Shown: positions 1-8,874 of the stretch, piece after piece
Numbering within the stretch: position 1 is the stretch's first letter
How the letters are laid out: each line of letters starts with the position of its first letter
Assembly: GCA_005888595.1 (NCBI GenBank)
Contig: VBAL01000062.1
Span: 4,319-38,645 of the forward strand
Reading direction: 5' to 3'
Source: Candidatus Segetimicrobium genomatis
Lineage (GTDB): Bacteria; Sysuimicrobiota; Sysuimicrobiia; Sysuimicrobiales; Kaftiobacteriaceae
Length of the DNA: 34,327 nt
Made by a program: the position numbers and the translations under genes
The notes under the pieces: generated by a model
What the model was told of the DNA's origin: nothing
Databases searched by the model: none
Seen by the model: only the letters and a program-made list of their open reading frames with translations

Positions 1-590
1 CGTGGGGCATTCCCGCCGTCCTGGCCACACGCGCCGCGCCGGAGTTCTGGGTGGGCATGCTGGCGCTGGCGGTATTTAGTTTCACCCTGAACTGGTTCCC
101 CTCGTTCGGCGCGACGAGCCCGGGCAGTGTATATCACAGCTGGTGGGCGAAGGTGGCCTCGTGGGACTTCCTGCGGCACCTCACCCTGCCCGTCTTGACG
201 CTCGCCCTGTACCTGCAGGGTCTACCCACGCTGCTGATGCGGAGCACGATGCTGGAGGTGATGGACGAGGATTTCATCACCTTTTGCCGGATGCGAGGGC
301 TGCCCGAGCGCACCATTCTGCTGCGCCACGCCGCCCGCAACGCACTGCTTCCGGTGGTGACCGCGTTTGCGCTGGGGATCGGGTACTCGATCGGGGGCAA
401 CGTCATCATCGAAACCGTGTTCAGCTGGCCCGGGCTGGGCCGCACGCTGGTGCGCGCGGTGGCGGCCAAAGACTACCCCGTCGCGCAGGCGGCATTTTTC
501 CTCATCGCGTGCGTGATGATTGCGATGAACTTCGTGGCCGATCTCCTGTACACGCTGCTCGATCCGCGGGTGAGCCATGAGCAGCAGTGA
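1..590 (+). CDS. Dipeptide/oligopeptide ABC transporter permease, DppB-type (5' partial)
   Basis: This is the C-terminal part of an inner-membrane permease that forms half of the channel of a peptide ABC importer. The reading frame (first full codon at base 3) is open to the window edge, so the start lies outside. The binding-protein-dependent transport signature is visible as the EAA-like loop, with FCRMRGLPERTILLRHAARN followed by the conserved stretch ending in the NVIIETVFSWPGLGR motif, typical of DppB/OppB. Several hydrophobic segments flank it, and the end LLYTLLDPRV is the usual family C-terminus. The stop overlaps the start of the next permease by 14 bases, so the two are translationally coupled. 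The solute-binding protein is not seen and is probably upstream of the window. Confidence 0.93.
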   Translation, partial: WGIPAVLATRAAPEFWVGMLALAVFSFTLNWFPSFGATSPGSVYHSWWAKVASWDFLRHLTLPVLTLALYLQGLPTLLMRSTMLEVMDEDFITFCRMRGLPERTILLRHAARNALLPVVTAFALGIGYSIGGNVIIETVFSWPGLGRTLVRAVAAKDYPVAQAAFFLIACVMIAMNFVADLLYTLLDPRVSHEQQ

Positions 591-1500
591 GCGCGCCGCC
601 GCCCTTCCCCAGTGGACGCGGGCGACATCGACGTGGCGCGACGCGCTGCTGGTCACCTGGGCGGTGGCCCGCCGCGACCGGTTTGCGCTCGCCGGTCTCG
701 TCATTTACGGCGTGCTCCTGGTTGTCGCACTGGCGGCGCCGGTCGTGGCGCCGTACAATCCGCAGGACCTCAACTACCGGCCTGACGGCGAGGTCGCCGC
801 CAACGAGGTTCCTTCGCTGCCGCACTGGCTGGGGACCACAAATTTGGGGCGGGACATCTTTTCCCAGGTATTGTTCGGAGCGCGCGCCGCGCTGGTGGTG
901 GGGTTCGTGGCGGCGTTCGGGGTCGTCGTGCTCGGCACGCTGGTGGGCCTATTCGCCGGTTACTACAGCGGATGGGTGGATATGCTGTTGATGCGCCTGG
1001 CCGACGTGGCATTCGGTATCCCATTTCTGCCGATGGCTATTGTGCTGGTGGCCTTCTTAGGGCCCAGCATCTGGAACACGGTGCTGGTGATGGTCTTGTT
1101 GCTGTGGCGCGACACCGGGCGCGTCATCCGCGCGCAGGTGCTCTCACTGCGGACGCGATCCTACGTGGAAGCCGCGCGGGTGCTGGGCGCCAGCCACCTG
1201 CGCACGATGTTCGTGCACATCGCCCCCAACGTCCTTCCGCTGTCCTTTCTGTACGGATCGCTCGCGGTAGGGTGGGCGATCCTGACCGAGGCCACCATCA
1301 GCTTCCTGGGATTCGGTGATCCCAACGTCATCTCGTGGGGATTCATGCTGCAGGATGCCTACAACTCACAGGCCATGGCCCGGCACGCCTTCTACTGGTT
1401 CGTGCCTCCCGGTCTGTGCATCATGCTGGCGGTGATGGCCGGGTTCTTCATCGGCCGGGGCTACGAAGAGTTGCTGTTCCCACGTCTGCGGCGGCGGTAG
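577..1500 (+). CDS. Dipeptide/oligopeptide ABC transporter permease, DppC-type
   Basis: This is the second channel subunit (307 aa) of the peptide importer, partner of the preceding permease. An N-terminal cytoplasmic stretch and a first membrane helix (about residues 38-58) precede the DppC hallmark HWLGTTNLGRDIFSQVLFGAR. The central inner-membrane domain carries the EAA loop YVEAARVLGASHLRTMF, which docks onto the ATPases, and then the TEATISFLGFG motif. Length is normal for the family. The ATG lies inside the end of the upstream gene (ATGAGCAGCAG), and no better start is visible. The next gene, an ATPase, begins 7 bases after the stop. Confidence 0.95.
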   Translation: MSSSERAAALPQWTRATSTWRDALLVTWAVARRDRFALAGLVIYGVLLVVALAAPVVAPYNPQDLNYRPDGEVAANEVPSLPHWLGTTNLGRDIFSQVLFGARAALVVGFVAAFGVVVLGTLVGLFAGYYSGWVDMLLMRLADVAFGIPFLPMAIVLVAFLGPSIWNTVLVMVLLLWRDTGRVIRAQVLSLRTRSYVEAARVLGASHLRTMFVHIAPNVLPLSFLYGSLAVGWAILTEATISFLGFGDPNVISWGFMLQDAYNSQAMARHAFYWFVPPGLCIMLAVMAGFFIGRGYEELLFPRLRRR

Positions 1501-1507
1501 CGGATCG

Positions 1508-2566
1508 ATGTCGTTGCTGGAGATCGACACCCTTGCAGTCCAGTACCACACGCTGCACGGTGCGGTGCAGGCCGTGCGGGGCGTGACCCTGTCAATCGAG
1601 CGGGGCCGCGCCGTGGGGCTGGTCGGCGAGAGCGGCTGCGGGAAGACGACGCTGGCGCGCGCGCTGATCGGCGTGCTGCCGCGCAACGCGGCGATCACCG
1701 GCGGCCGGGTGCGTTTCGATGGCGCCGATCTGCTGCAGCTATCCGGCGACGCGCTGAACAACTACCGCTGGCGGCGCATCGCCATGGTCCCGCAGGCCGC
1801 GATGGACAGCCTCGATCCGGTATACCGGGTGGGGGATCAACTGGTCGAGACGATGCGGCTGCGGGGGGGCCTCACCTCTCCCCAAGCGCGGGAGCGCGCG
1901 GAGCGCCTGTTTGCGCTGATTGGGCTGGAACCCGGGCGGCTGCGCCTCTACCCGCATGAGCTGTCCGGCGGGATGAAGCAGCGGGTGGTCATCGCGATGG
2001 CCCTGGCGCTGGACCCGCAACTGGTGATCGCCGATGAGCCGGTGACGGCGCTGGACGTGATCGTGCAGCACCAGGTGCTCCGCACGCTGCGCGAACTGCA
2101 GGAGACCCTGCAGTTGAGCCTGCTGCTCATCACCCACGACATCTCCGTCGTAGCAGACCTCTGCGACGATGTCGCCGTGATGTACGCCGGGCGCATCGTG
2201 GAGGCCGGGAGTGTGCGGGAGGTCTTTGCGGCGCCGCACCATCCGTATACGATGGGCCTGCGCAACGCGTTTCCGAGCCTGCGGGCGCGCTCAGCCCGCC
2301 TGGTGCCGATCGAGGGATATCCCCCGGACCTCGCATCCCCGCCCGCCGGATGCGCGTTCGCCCCACGCTGCCCGTTTGCGATCGAACGGTGCTGGCACGA
2401 CGATCCGGCGCTGTTGCCCACCACCGGTGGCCGTCTCGCTGCCTGCCACCGGGCCGCTGAGGCGGATGCGCTCCGGACGCAGGCTCCGCAGGCGTTTGCC
2501 CGCCTCGAAACGACCGGGCCCCAAAGCGTGCGGCCCGGGGCGCCGCCGGCCGGAGGGACTCTGTGA
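1508..2566 (+). CDS. Peptide ABC transporter ATP-binding protein, DppD-type
   Basis: Cytoplasmic ATPase (352 aa) that powers the peptide importer. Walker A GESGCGKTT is at residues 40-48, the ABC signature LSGGMKQRV at about 152-160, and Walker B LVIADEP at about 172-178, followed by an H-loop histidine in LLITHD. The C-terminal extension has the oligopeptide-transporter cysteine motif CAFAPRCPFAIERC found in DppD/OppD. In some relatives this region binds an iron-sulfur cluster. The gene overlaps the next ATPase by four bases (GTGA), so the pair is coupled, as in other two-ATPase peptide importers. No truncation is seen. Confidence 0.95.
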   Translation: MSLLEIDTLAVQYHTLHGAVQAVRGVTLSIERGRAVGLVGESGCGKTTLARALIGVLPRNAAITGGRVRFDGADLLQLSGDALNNYRWRRIAMVPQAAMDSLDPVYRVGDQLVETMRLRGGLTSPQARERAERLFALIGLEPGRLRLYPHELSGGMKQRVVIAMALALDPQLVIADEPVTALDVIVQHQVLRTLRELQETLQLSLLLITHDISVVADLCDDVAVMYAGRIVEAGSVREVFAAPHHPYTMGLRNAFPSLRARSARLVPIEGYPPDLASPPAGCAFAPRCPFAIERCWHDDPALLPTTGGRLAACHRAAEADALRTQAPQAFARLETTGPQSVRPGAPPAGGTL

Positions 2567-3597
2567 GTCACCTGCTTGAAGTGACCGACCTCCGGAAAGA
2601 GTACCCGCTGCAGTCCGGCTTGCTGAGCGCGGTGATGGGTTCCAGGCGTGTCGTCCACGCGGTCAACGGCGTCTCTTTCGTCTTGGACGAAGGCGGCAGC
2701 CTGGGCCTGGCCGGGGAGAGCGGGTGCGGCAAAACCACGACCGCCAAGCTCATCCTCAGGCTGTTGCACCCCACGGCCGGCAGCATCCGGTTCGCCGGGC
2801 GCGATGTAGCCGCACTCGACGGGTCTGACCTCCTGTCATACCGGCGGCAGGTGCAGTTCATATTCCAGAATCCGTACGAGGCGTTGAACCCGCGGTTTAC
2901 GATCCTGCGGTCGCTGCTGGAACCCCTGATCATCCACGAGATCGGACAGTCTATCGCCGAGCGCGTCGAACGTGTGGCCGGGGCGCTGGACCGCGTCCAC
3001 CTCAACCCTCCTGAGACATTCTTCCTGAAGTATCCGCACCAGCTCAGCGGCGGGCAGCTCCAGCGGGTGGTCATCGCGCGGGCGCTCCTGGTGGACCCGG
3101 TGCTGCTGGTCGCAGACGAGCCCGTTTCGATGCTGGACGTCAGCATCCGCGCCGGTGTGCTTAACCTGATGCGCGAGCTCAGCCGCGAGCGCAAACTCAC
3201 CACGATCTACATCTCACACGATCTCGCCTTGATTCGGTACATGTGCAGCGTCACCGCCGTGATGTACCTCGGGACGATCTGTGAGATTGGGCCCACCGAG
3301 GAGGTCATCGAGCATCCGCGCCATCCCTACACGCAGGCGCTGGTCTCCGCGGTGCCGGACCCCGATCCCACACGGCCGCGCCGGCCGGTGGAGATCGCCG
3401 ACACGGTGCCGACGCCCTTCCAGCTCCCCGCGGGCTGCCCGTTTGCCGACCGGTGCCCGCAGGTGATGGAGGTCTGCCGCCATCTCCGGCCGCTGTTGCT
3501 GCCCGTGGATGCCGGCGTCCGCGTGGCCTGTCACCTGTATCCCGACAGCACTCCCCGGACCGCAGAAGGTTACGGGGCGAAGATGGAGCCGCATTGA
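2563..3597 (+). CDS. Peptide ABC transporter ATP-binding protein, DppF-type
   Basis: Second ATPase (344 aa) of the importer, acting as a heterodimer with the preceding one. Walker A GESGCGKTT is at residues 51-59, signature LSGGQLQRV at about 161-169, and Walker B LLVADEP at about 182-188. The C-terminal cysteine motif CPFADRCPQVMEVC is the family's oligopeptide extension. The start is a GTG overlapping the upstream stop. The stop shares its last base with the ATG of the AsnC-type regulator, so transporter and regulator are cotranscribed. An F-type rather than D-type role is inferred from gene order. Confidence 0.94.
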   Translation: MSHLLEVTDLRKEYPLQSGLLSAVMGSRRVVHAVNGVSFVLDEGGSLGLAGESGCGKTTTAKLILRLLHPTAGSIRFAGRDVAALDGSDLLSYRRQVQFIFQNPYEALNPRFTILRSLLEPLIIHEIGQSIAERVERVAGALDRVHLNPPETFFLKYPHQLSGGQLQRVVIARALLVDPVLLVADEPVSMLDVSIRAGVLNLMRELSRERKLTTIYISHDLALIRYMCSVTAVMYLGTICEIGPTEEVIEHPRHPYTQALVSAVPDPDPTRPRRPVEIADTVPTPFQLPAGCPFADRCPQVMEVCRHLRPLLLPVDAGVRVACHLYPDSTPRTAEGYGAKMEPH

Positions 3598-4121
3598 TGC
3601 GACGGCCCGGTACGCTGGATCCGCTGGACATCGAGATCATCCGCCTCCTGCAAAAAGACGGCCGGCTGCCGTACAGCGCGATCGCCGAGCGCTTCGACGT
3701 CGCGGAGGGCACGGTGCGCAAACGCGTGACACGGCTGATGTCCGAAGGGTACTTCCGCATCGTGGGGGTGGCCAGTCCGTTCAAAGTCGGCATGGATGTC
3801 GTCGCCATCATCGGCCTCAACGTCGCCCGGCAGAAGATGACTCAGGCCCGCGCCCACCTGCAGCGGTTGGAATCCGTGCGGTACATCGGCATCACCACCG
3901 GGACGTTCGACTACATCATCGAGGTGGTGTTGCCCTCGATGCAGGACCTGCTGCACTTTCTCATGTCGGATCTGGCCCGCATCCCCGGGCTGAGTCATAC
4001 CGAGACCTCGCTCATCTTGGACATTCCCAAGCAGAGTTATGACTGGTTGCCGTCGGCGCTGGCCAAACCCCGTGTGTTCCGGGATGCGGCACAGCCGTCG
4101 CGGCGCAGAGGAGGACGATGA
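3597..4121 (+). CDS. Lrp/AsnC-family transcriptional regulator
   Basis: A 174-aa regulator with an N-terminal winged helix-turn-helix (LDPLDIEIIRLLQKDGRLPY at about residues 7-26, then AERFDVAEGTVRKRVTRLMS) and a C-terminal RAM/AsnC ligand domain (about 65-150). Lrp/AsnC proteins form dimers to octamers, sense amino acids or small metabolites and often control the adjacent transport or catabolic genes. I chose the ATG at 3597, which overlaps the previous stop (TGATG). An open frame continues upstream, but only as a shadow of the ATPase gene. Its place between a peptide importer and peptidase-like enzymes suggests local control of the operon by an amino-acid or peptide-derived effector. That role is inferred. 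Confidence 0.93.
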   Translation: MRRPGTLDPLDIEIIRLLQKDGRLPYSAIAERFDVAEGTVRKRVTRLMSEGYFRIVGVASPFKVGMDVVAIIGLNVARQKMTQARAHLQRLESVRYIGITTGTFDYIIEVVLPSMQDLLHFLMSDLARIPGLSHTETSLILDIPKQSYDWLPSALAKPRVFRDAAQPSRRRGGR

Positions 4122-4122
4122 G

Positions 4123-5883
4123 GTGACGTACGTCGATCCCAACGAAGGCACACTGCGGGACGAGGTCTCGCTGGAAGAACCTCGCGCCTTGATCCACCGC
4201 TTCTCGACCCTGGTGCGCGAGTCGGGCAGCGACGATGAGTGGACGGCGGCGCGCGAAATCGCCGGCCGCCTGGCAGCGTGGGGCGTGCCGCACACGGTGC
4301 ACGAGCCGCTCCTGTATCTCAGCGTCCCCGAGCGGGCTTCGCTGGAAGTGCTCGCACCGCAGCGCCGCAGTCTCCGGGCGAAGACGCCGTCCTTCTCGGT
4401 CTCCACAGACGGCACGCCGGTTCGCGGTCAGGTCGTGTACGTGCCGACGGTCCCGGGGGCGCCATTCACCGACACGTTCGACACGCCGCTGCCTGCCGGG
4501 GTGGGCGATGTCTCCGGCCGGATCGTGCTGACCGAAGGTTTCCCTTCCCCGCAGAAAGTGCTGGCACTGCAGCAGCGTGGCGCGGCGGCGATCATCTTCA
4601 CCCACCCGGGGCAGGCGATTCACGAGATGATCTGCACGACCATCTGGGGAGCGCCGGATCTGGACAGCCTGCCCCGCAAACCTACCGTGGCCGTGGTGAG
4701 TGTGAACCGTCCCGACGGCGAGGCGCTGGTGGCGATGGCGAAGAACGGCGGGCTGGACGTGGCGCTGCACACGCGCCTGCGCGAGGGGTGGATGCGCTGC
4801 CCGGTGGTCGTGGCGGAGATCCCGGGCACGGACGAGCCCGATGTATTCCTGCTGGCCCACGGACATCTCGACTCCTGGCATGCCGGCATCGGCGACAACG
4901 CCACCGGGGATGCAACGCTCTTGGAGCTGGCCCGCATCTTCTGGACGCACCGCAGCCGGCTGCGCCGCAGCGTGCGCATCGCGTGGTGGGCCGGGCACTC
5001 CACCGGCAGGTACGCGGGATCGACGTGGTTCGCCGATACCTTCGCGATTGATTTGGTGGAGCGATGCCTGGCCCACATGAACATCGACTCCCCGGGGTGC
5101 CGCTGGGCGACCGAGTACGAGGATGTGTCCTGGATGCCGGAGACGGCGGCTTTCTGCCAGGAGGCGATCCGCGATGCCACCGGCCAGGCATCGTTCGGCG
5201 AGCGACCGCACCGCGCCGGCGACTGGTCGTTCAACAACCTGGGCCTCAGCGGATTCTTCATGCTGTTCTCGACGATGCCGAAGCCCCTGCTGGCTGAGAA
5301 GGGCTACTATCCGGTGGGCGGGTGTGGTGCGAACATCGCCTGGCACACCGAGGACGACACACTGCCGATCTTCGACGAGCACAATCTTGATCGTGACCTC
5401 CGGGCCTACGTCACGACGGTGGTGCGGGCGCTGAACGCCCCGGTTCACCCATTGGATTTCCGGGCGGCCGTCCGAGAGTTCGGACAGACCCTGGTTCAAT
5501 ATCAAGGGATCGCCGGCGAGCGGTTTGACCTTTCAACGGTCGTCGCGGAGGCCGGGATGCTCGAGCGCGCCCTGGACCGTTTCTATGACCGCTGCGAGGA
5601 GCTGGCGACACTGCCGGTGACCGACGCCAGGGTCCGCGCGGCCAACGCCGCCATCCGCCGCATCGCGCGCCAGCTGGTGCAGGTGAACTTTGCGCGATCT
5701 GACCGGTTCCACCATGATCCTGCGGCCCCGATCCCGCCGCTTCCGGATCTGGCCGCGGTCCGGCAGCTCGGGACCGCCGACCCGGTGATCCGCGGCTTCG
5801 TGCAGGCGCACCTGGTGCGCGGGCGCAACCGCGTGGTGTGGGCGTTGCGGGAGGCGCGGCGGACGGCAGACGAAGCGCGGTAG
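4123..5883 (+). CDS. M28-like metallopeptidase with PA domain, variant active site (paralogue A)
   Basis: A 586-aa protein with an internal PA-type domain (about residues 120-215) and a C-terminal M28 (aminopeptidase Y-like) fold. Zinc-site residues can be matched: H248 and D250 in GHLDSW, D258 in GDNATG, D322 in NIDSPG and H408 in WHTEDD. The usual catalytic Glu-Glu of the W-x-G-E-E motif is instead H292-S293 in WWAGHSTGRYAGSTWFAD, so ordinary aminopeptidase chemistry is uncertain. The start is the GTG at 4123, preceded by AGGAGG at good spacing; earlier in-frame starts would overlap the regulator. No signal peptide is seen, so it is probably cytoplasmic and acts on imported substrate. It is paralogous to the gene at 7097. 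Confidence 0.85.
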   Translation: MTYVDPNEGTLRDEVSLEEPRALIHRFSTLVRESGSDDEWTAAREIAGRLAAWGVPHTVHEPLLYLSVPERASLEVLAPQRRSLRAKTPSFSVSTDGTPVRGQVVYVPTVPGAPFTDTFDTPLPAGVGDVSGRIVLTEGFPSPQKVLALQQRGAAAIIFTHPGQAIHEMICTTIWGAPDLDSLPRKPTVAVVSVNRPDGEALVAMAKNGGLDVALHTRLREGWMRCPVVVAEIPGTDEPDVFLLAHGHLDSWHAGIGDNATGDATLLELARIFWTHRSRLRRSVRIAWWAGHSTGRYAGSTWFADTFAIDLVERCLAHMNIDSPGCRWATEYEDVSWMPETAAFCQEAIRDATGQASFGERPHRAGDWSFNNLGLSGFFMLFSTMPKPLLAEKGYYPVGGCGANIAWHTEDDTLPIFDEHNLDRDLRAYVTTVVRALNAPVHPLDFRAAVREFGQTLVQYQGIAGERFDLSTVVAEAGMLERALDRFYDRCEELATLPVTDARVRAANAAIRRIARQLVQVNFARSDRFHHDPAAPIPPLPDLAAVRQLGTADPVIRGFVQAHLVRGRNRVVWALREARRTADEAR

Positions 5884-5890
5884 CGACGGC

Positions 5891-7069
5891 ATGGTCCTGG
5901 CCATTCATGGCGCCCAGGTTATCGACGGCACCCGCGCCGATCCCGTTCCCGACGGTGCCGTGGTGCTGGACGGCGATCGCGTCACTCAGATCGGCAGGAT
6001 CTCTACGCTGCGGCTTCCGGCCGGGACAGAGATCGTTGAAGCCGGCGGCACCGTGCTCCCGGGTCTGGTAAACGCCCACACCCACTGCTCGATCATTCCT
6101 GGGCTCGGCGACCAGACCGGCCAGATGCGCCAGCCGCCCCTTCCCAGCGGGTTCCGTGCGGTGGGCAACATGCGCCGGGAACTGCTGTCCGGGGTGACCA
6201 CCGCCCGCATCATGGGCGAGGAACACCACCTCGATATCGAGATGCGCCGTGCGATCGACGCCGGTGTGATTCCGGGGCCGCGGCTGCTGTGCTGTGGTAT
6301 TCATCTCACCAGCGCACACGGCCACGGCCGGGCGTTGACCACGACCGATGGAGTTGAGGGCGTGCGCCAGCGCGTACGTCAGAATATTGCGGCCGGCGCG
6401 GACTGGATCAAGCTCTTCATCACGGGTGGAGTCAGCAGCGTCGGCGCATCTCTCGAGGCCTACACGTACACTCGTGAAGAGATCCGCGCGGCGTGCGAGG
6501 AGGCGCACCGTGCCGGACGGAAAGTGGCCGCCCACGCACACGGTGGACCTGGGGTGCGCGTGGCGCTGGAGGAAGGGGTGGACACGGTCGAGCACGGCGC
6601 TCTGCTTACTGGCGACGACGTCGACCTGATGAAACGCCTGGGCCGATTCCTCGTGTGCACCTTTGCGATTCTGTACCATCCTGAGGGCATCGAGAAGACC
6701 GACCGCCACAACCCGGCGATCTGGACCAAGGTCACGGCATTGCGGGAGCAGGAGGAGGCGCGTTTTCGTGAGATCCTCCGCTCCGGCGTGCGCTACGCCG
6801 TGGGGACCGACAGCATGCACGGCCTGCTGTGGTTTGAGATCGCGACGCTGGTGCGCTTCGGGGTCCCGCCGCTGGACGCCGTGCGCGCTGGAACGGCCTG
6901 GGCGGCCGAGGCCTGCGGGATTAGCGATCGCGTGGGGACGCTGGAGCCGGGCAAGCTGGCTGACATCCTGGCAGTCGACGGTGATCCGCTGCGTGACGTC
7001 GAATCGCTGCGCCGCCCGCGCGTGGTGATGAAAGGCGGACGCCGCTTCGACCGCCTCTCCGATGACTGA
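5891..7069 (+). CDS. Metal-dependent amidohydrolase, prolidase/imidazolonepropionase-like
   Basis: A 392-aa amidohydrolase-superfamily enzyme that should hydrolyse an amide or peptide bond at a binuclear metal centre. Visible ligands are H63 and H65 (HTH), K174 in KLFITGG (the position of the carboxylated bridging lysine), H215/H217 in HAHG, the EHG motif at 234-236, and D307 in GTDS. The C-terminal ADI/LA beta-strand motif (LEPGKLADILAVDGDPL) closes the composite beta-sandwich. No export signal is seen. It sits 8 bases after one M28-like gene and 28 bases before its paralogue, so it probably shares their substrate pathway, for example Xaa-Pro dipeptide or N-acyl amino acid cleavage. Exact substrate unknown. 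Confidence 0.9.
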   Translation: MVLAIHGAQVIDGTRADPVPDGAVVLDGDRVTQIGRISTLRLPAGTEIVEAGGTVLPGLVNAHTHCSIIPGLGDQTGQMRQPPLPSGFRAVGNMRRELLSGVTTARIMGEEHHLDIEMRRAIDAGVIPGPRLLCCGIHLTSAHGHGRALTTTDGVEGVRQRVRQNIAAGADWIKLFITGGVSSVGASLEAYTYTREEIRAACEEAHRAGRKVAAHAHGGPGVRVALEEGVDTVEHGALLTGDDVDLMKRLGRFLVCTFAILYHPEGIEKTDRHNPAIWTKVTALREQEEARFREILRSGVRYAVGTDSMHGLLWFEIATLVRFGVPPLDAVRAGTAWAAEACGISDRVGTLEPGKLADILAVDGDPLRDVESLRRPRVVMKGGRRFDRLSDD

Positions 7070-7096
7070 CTCTGCAGCTAGAGGGAGGGTCTTGTC

Positions 7097-8872
7097 GTGA
7101 GCTGGACTGCAACGTGGAAAGATCCGCACGAGCAGGCGGTGACCGCGGCCGTGACGCTTGACGCGCCGTGGGCGCTGGTGGAGCGGTTCGACACGCTGGT
7201 ACGCGACTCAGGGGGCAAGGCGGAACGCCGCGGGATCGAGTACATCATCAAGCAGCTGGCGAAGTGGGGCGTGCCCCACACCCTGCACGAACCCGAACTG
7301 CTCATCAGCGTGCCGCGCCGCGCCAGGCTTGAGGTGCTTGCCCCGGAGCCCAAGGCGCTGACCGCCAAAACGCCCTCCATGTCGCTGTCGATGGACGGAC
7401 ACTGGCAGCGGGGGCCGCTGGCATACGTACCAACGGGCCAGGCCGGTGCCATTACTGCGATCTTCGAGCGCGCGGAGATCTCGGCGGATGTCGAAGGTCG
7501 GGTGGTACTGACTGAAGGCTATCCCTCGCCCGGGAAGGTGGCGGCGTTGCAGGAGCGGGGGGCGCGGGCCGCGATCTTCATCAGCCCAGGCGAGCGCATT
7601 CATGAAGGCATCTGCACCACGATTTGGGGCTCCCCCGATCTCGATTCAATCGGCCGCAAGCCGAAGATTCCTGTCCTCGCCGTGAACAAGAGCGAGGGAA
7701 GATGGCTGCGAGACCTGGCGCAATCTGGGGCCGTGAAGGTGCGGTACTCCACCAAGCTCGACGAGGGCTGGCGGCCGATTCCCGTGCTGGTGGCCGAGAT
7801 CCGCGGGACGGTGGAGCCCGAGAAGTTCGTCCTGCTGCACGGCCACATCGACTCGTGGCATCAAGGCATCGGCGACAACGCCACCGGCGACGCGACGCTG
7901 CTGGAGACCGCGCGCGTGCTCTGGCAGCATCGGCAGCACCTGCGCCGCAGCGTCCGGATCGCCTGGTGGTCCGGCCACTCTCACGGTCGCTACGCCGGGT
8001 CCACGTGGTTTGCCGACGCGTTCGCGATGGACATCGACGAAAACTGCGTCCTGCACATCAACTGCGACTCCCCGGGCTGCCGCTGGGCGACGGTCTTTGA
8101 GGACGTGTTCTGGATGAGCGAGGCTGAAGGCATCGCCAGGGCGGTGATCCGCGACGTGACCGGCCAGGACAGCAGCGGCGGCCGGCCCCTGCGGGCCGGA
8201 GACAAATCATTCAGCAACATCGGCGTCTCCACATTCTATATGCTGTCATCCACCATGCCGAAAGACATGGTCAAGGAGAAGAACTACTATCCCACCGGCG
8301 GGTGCGGGGGCAACATCGCCTGGCACACCGAGGATGACACCCTGGAGATCGCCGATCGGGATCACCTGCTCCGGGACATCAAGGTGTACGCGGCGGCGGT
8401 GTTGCGGGCGGCGAACAGTCCGATCTATCCTCTGGACTTCGCCGCCGTGGCCGCGGAGTTCGAGCAAACGCTGCGCCGGTATCAGGAGGCCGCGGGGTCG
8501 CAGTTCGATCTCGGCGAGGCGGTCGAGGATGCGCGGGCGCTGGGACAAGACGCGGCACGCTTCTACGATCGCATCGCGGGGCTGGCTTCGGCGTCGGTCG
8601 ATGATCCCCGGGTGAAGCGCGCCAACGAGGTACAGCGCCGGCTGGCCCGTATTTTGGTGCCGATCAACTACACCCGCGCCGGGCGGTTCCGCCACGATCC
8701 CGCGGTGGACGTGCCGCCGCTGCCCGACCTGGAACCGGCTGCCAGGCTCGCCTCTCTGGAACCCGGCAGCGAAGCCCACCGCGTGACGGTGATTCACCTG
8801 ACTCGAGGCCGTAACCGCGTGCGGAGCGGGTTGCGGGCGGCGCGGCAGGTGCTCGCCGAAGCGGGAGCGTGA
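7097..8872 (+). CDS. M28-like metallopeptidase with PA domain, variant active site (paralogue B)
   Basis: A 591-aa paralogue of the protein at 4123, colinear over its full length. It shares the PA-type insert, the HGHIDSWHQGIGDNATGDAT block (H250, D252, D260), D324 in NCDSPG and H410 in WHTEDD. The catalytic Glu-Glu pair is again replaced, here by H294-S295 in WWSGHSHGRYAGSTWFAD. Conservation of this change in both copies argues for a real subfamily trait rather than decay. The start is a GTG with a purine-rich GAGGGAGGG ribosome-binding site about 8 bases upstream. The C-terminal tails of both copies end in a matching TRGRNRV-type segment. The two copies may divide substrates or form a heteromer. 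Confidence 0.85.
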   Translation: MSWTATWKDPHEQAVTAAVTLDAPWALVERFDTLVRDSGGKAERRGIEYIIKQLAKWGVPHTLHEPELLISVPRRARLEVLAPEPKALTAKTPSMSLSMDGHWQRGPLAYVPTGQAGAITAIFERAEISADVEGRVVLTEGYPSPGKVAALQERGARAAIFISPGERIHEGICTTIWGSPDLDSIGRKPKIPVLAVNKSEGRWLRDLAQSGAVKVRYSTKLDEGWRPIPVLVAEIRGTVEPEKFVLLHGHIDSWHQGIGDNATGDATLLETARVLWQHRQHLRRSVRIAWWSGHSHGRYAGSTWFADAFAMDIDENCVLHINCDSPGCRWATVFEDVFWMSEAEGIARAVIRDVTGQDSSGGRPLRAGDKSFSNIGVSTFYMLSSTMPKDMVKEKNYYPTGGCGGNIAWHTEDDTLEIADRDHLLRDIKVYAAAVLRAANSPIYPLDFAAVAAEFEQTLRRYQEAAGSQFDLGEAVEDARALGQDAARFYDRIAGLASASVDDPRVKRANEVQRRLARILVPINYTRAGRFRHDPAVDVPPLPDLEPAARLASLEPGSEAHRVTVIHLTRGRNRVRSGLRAARQVLAEAGA

Positions 8873-8874
8873 CG

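Noticed and set aside
4039-4122. Longer start for the first M28-like gene
   Set aside because: It would overlap the AsnC-type gene by more than 80 bases. The GTG at 4123 has a strong AGGAGG and matches the start of the paralogue.
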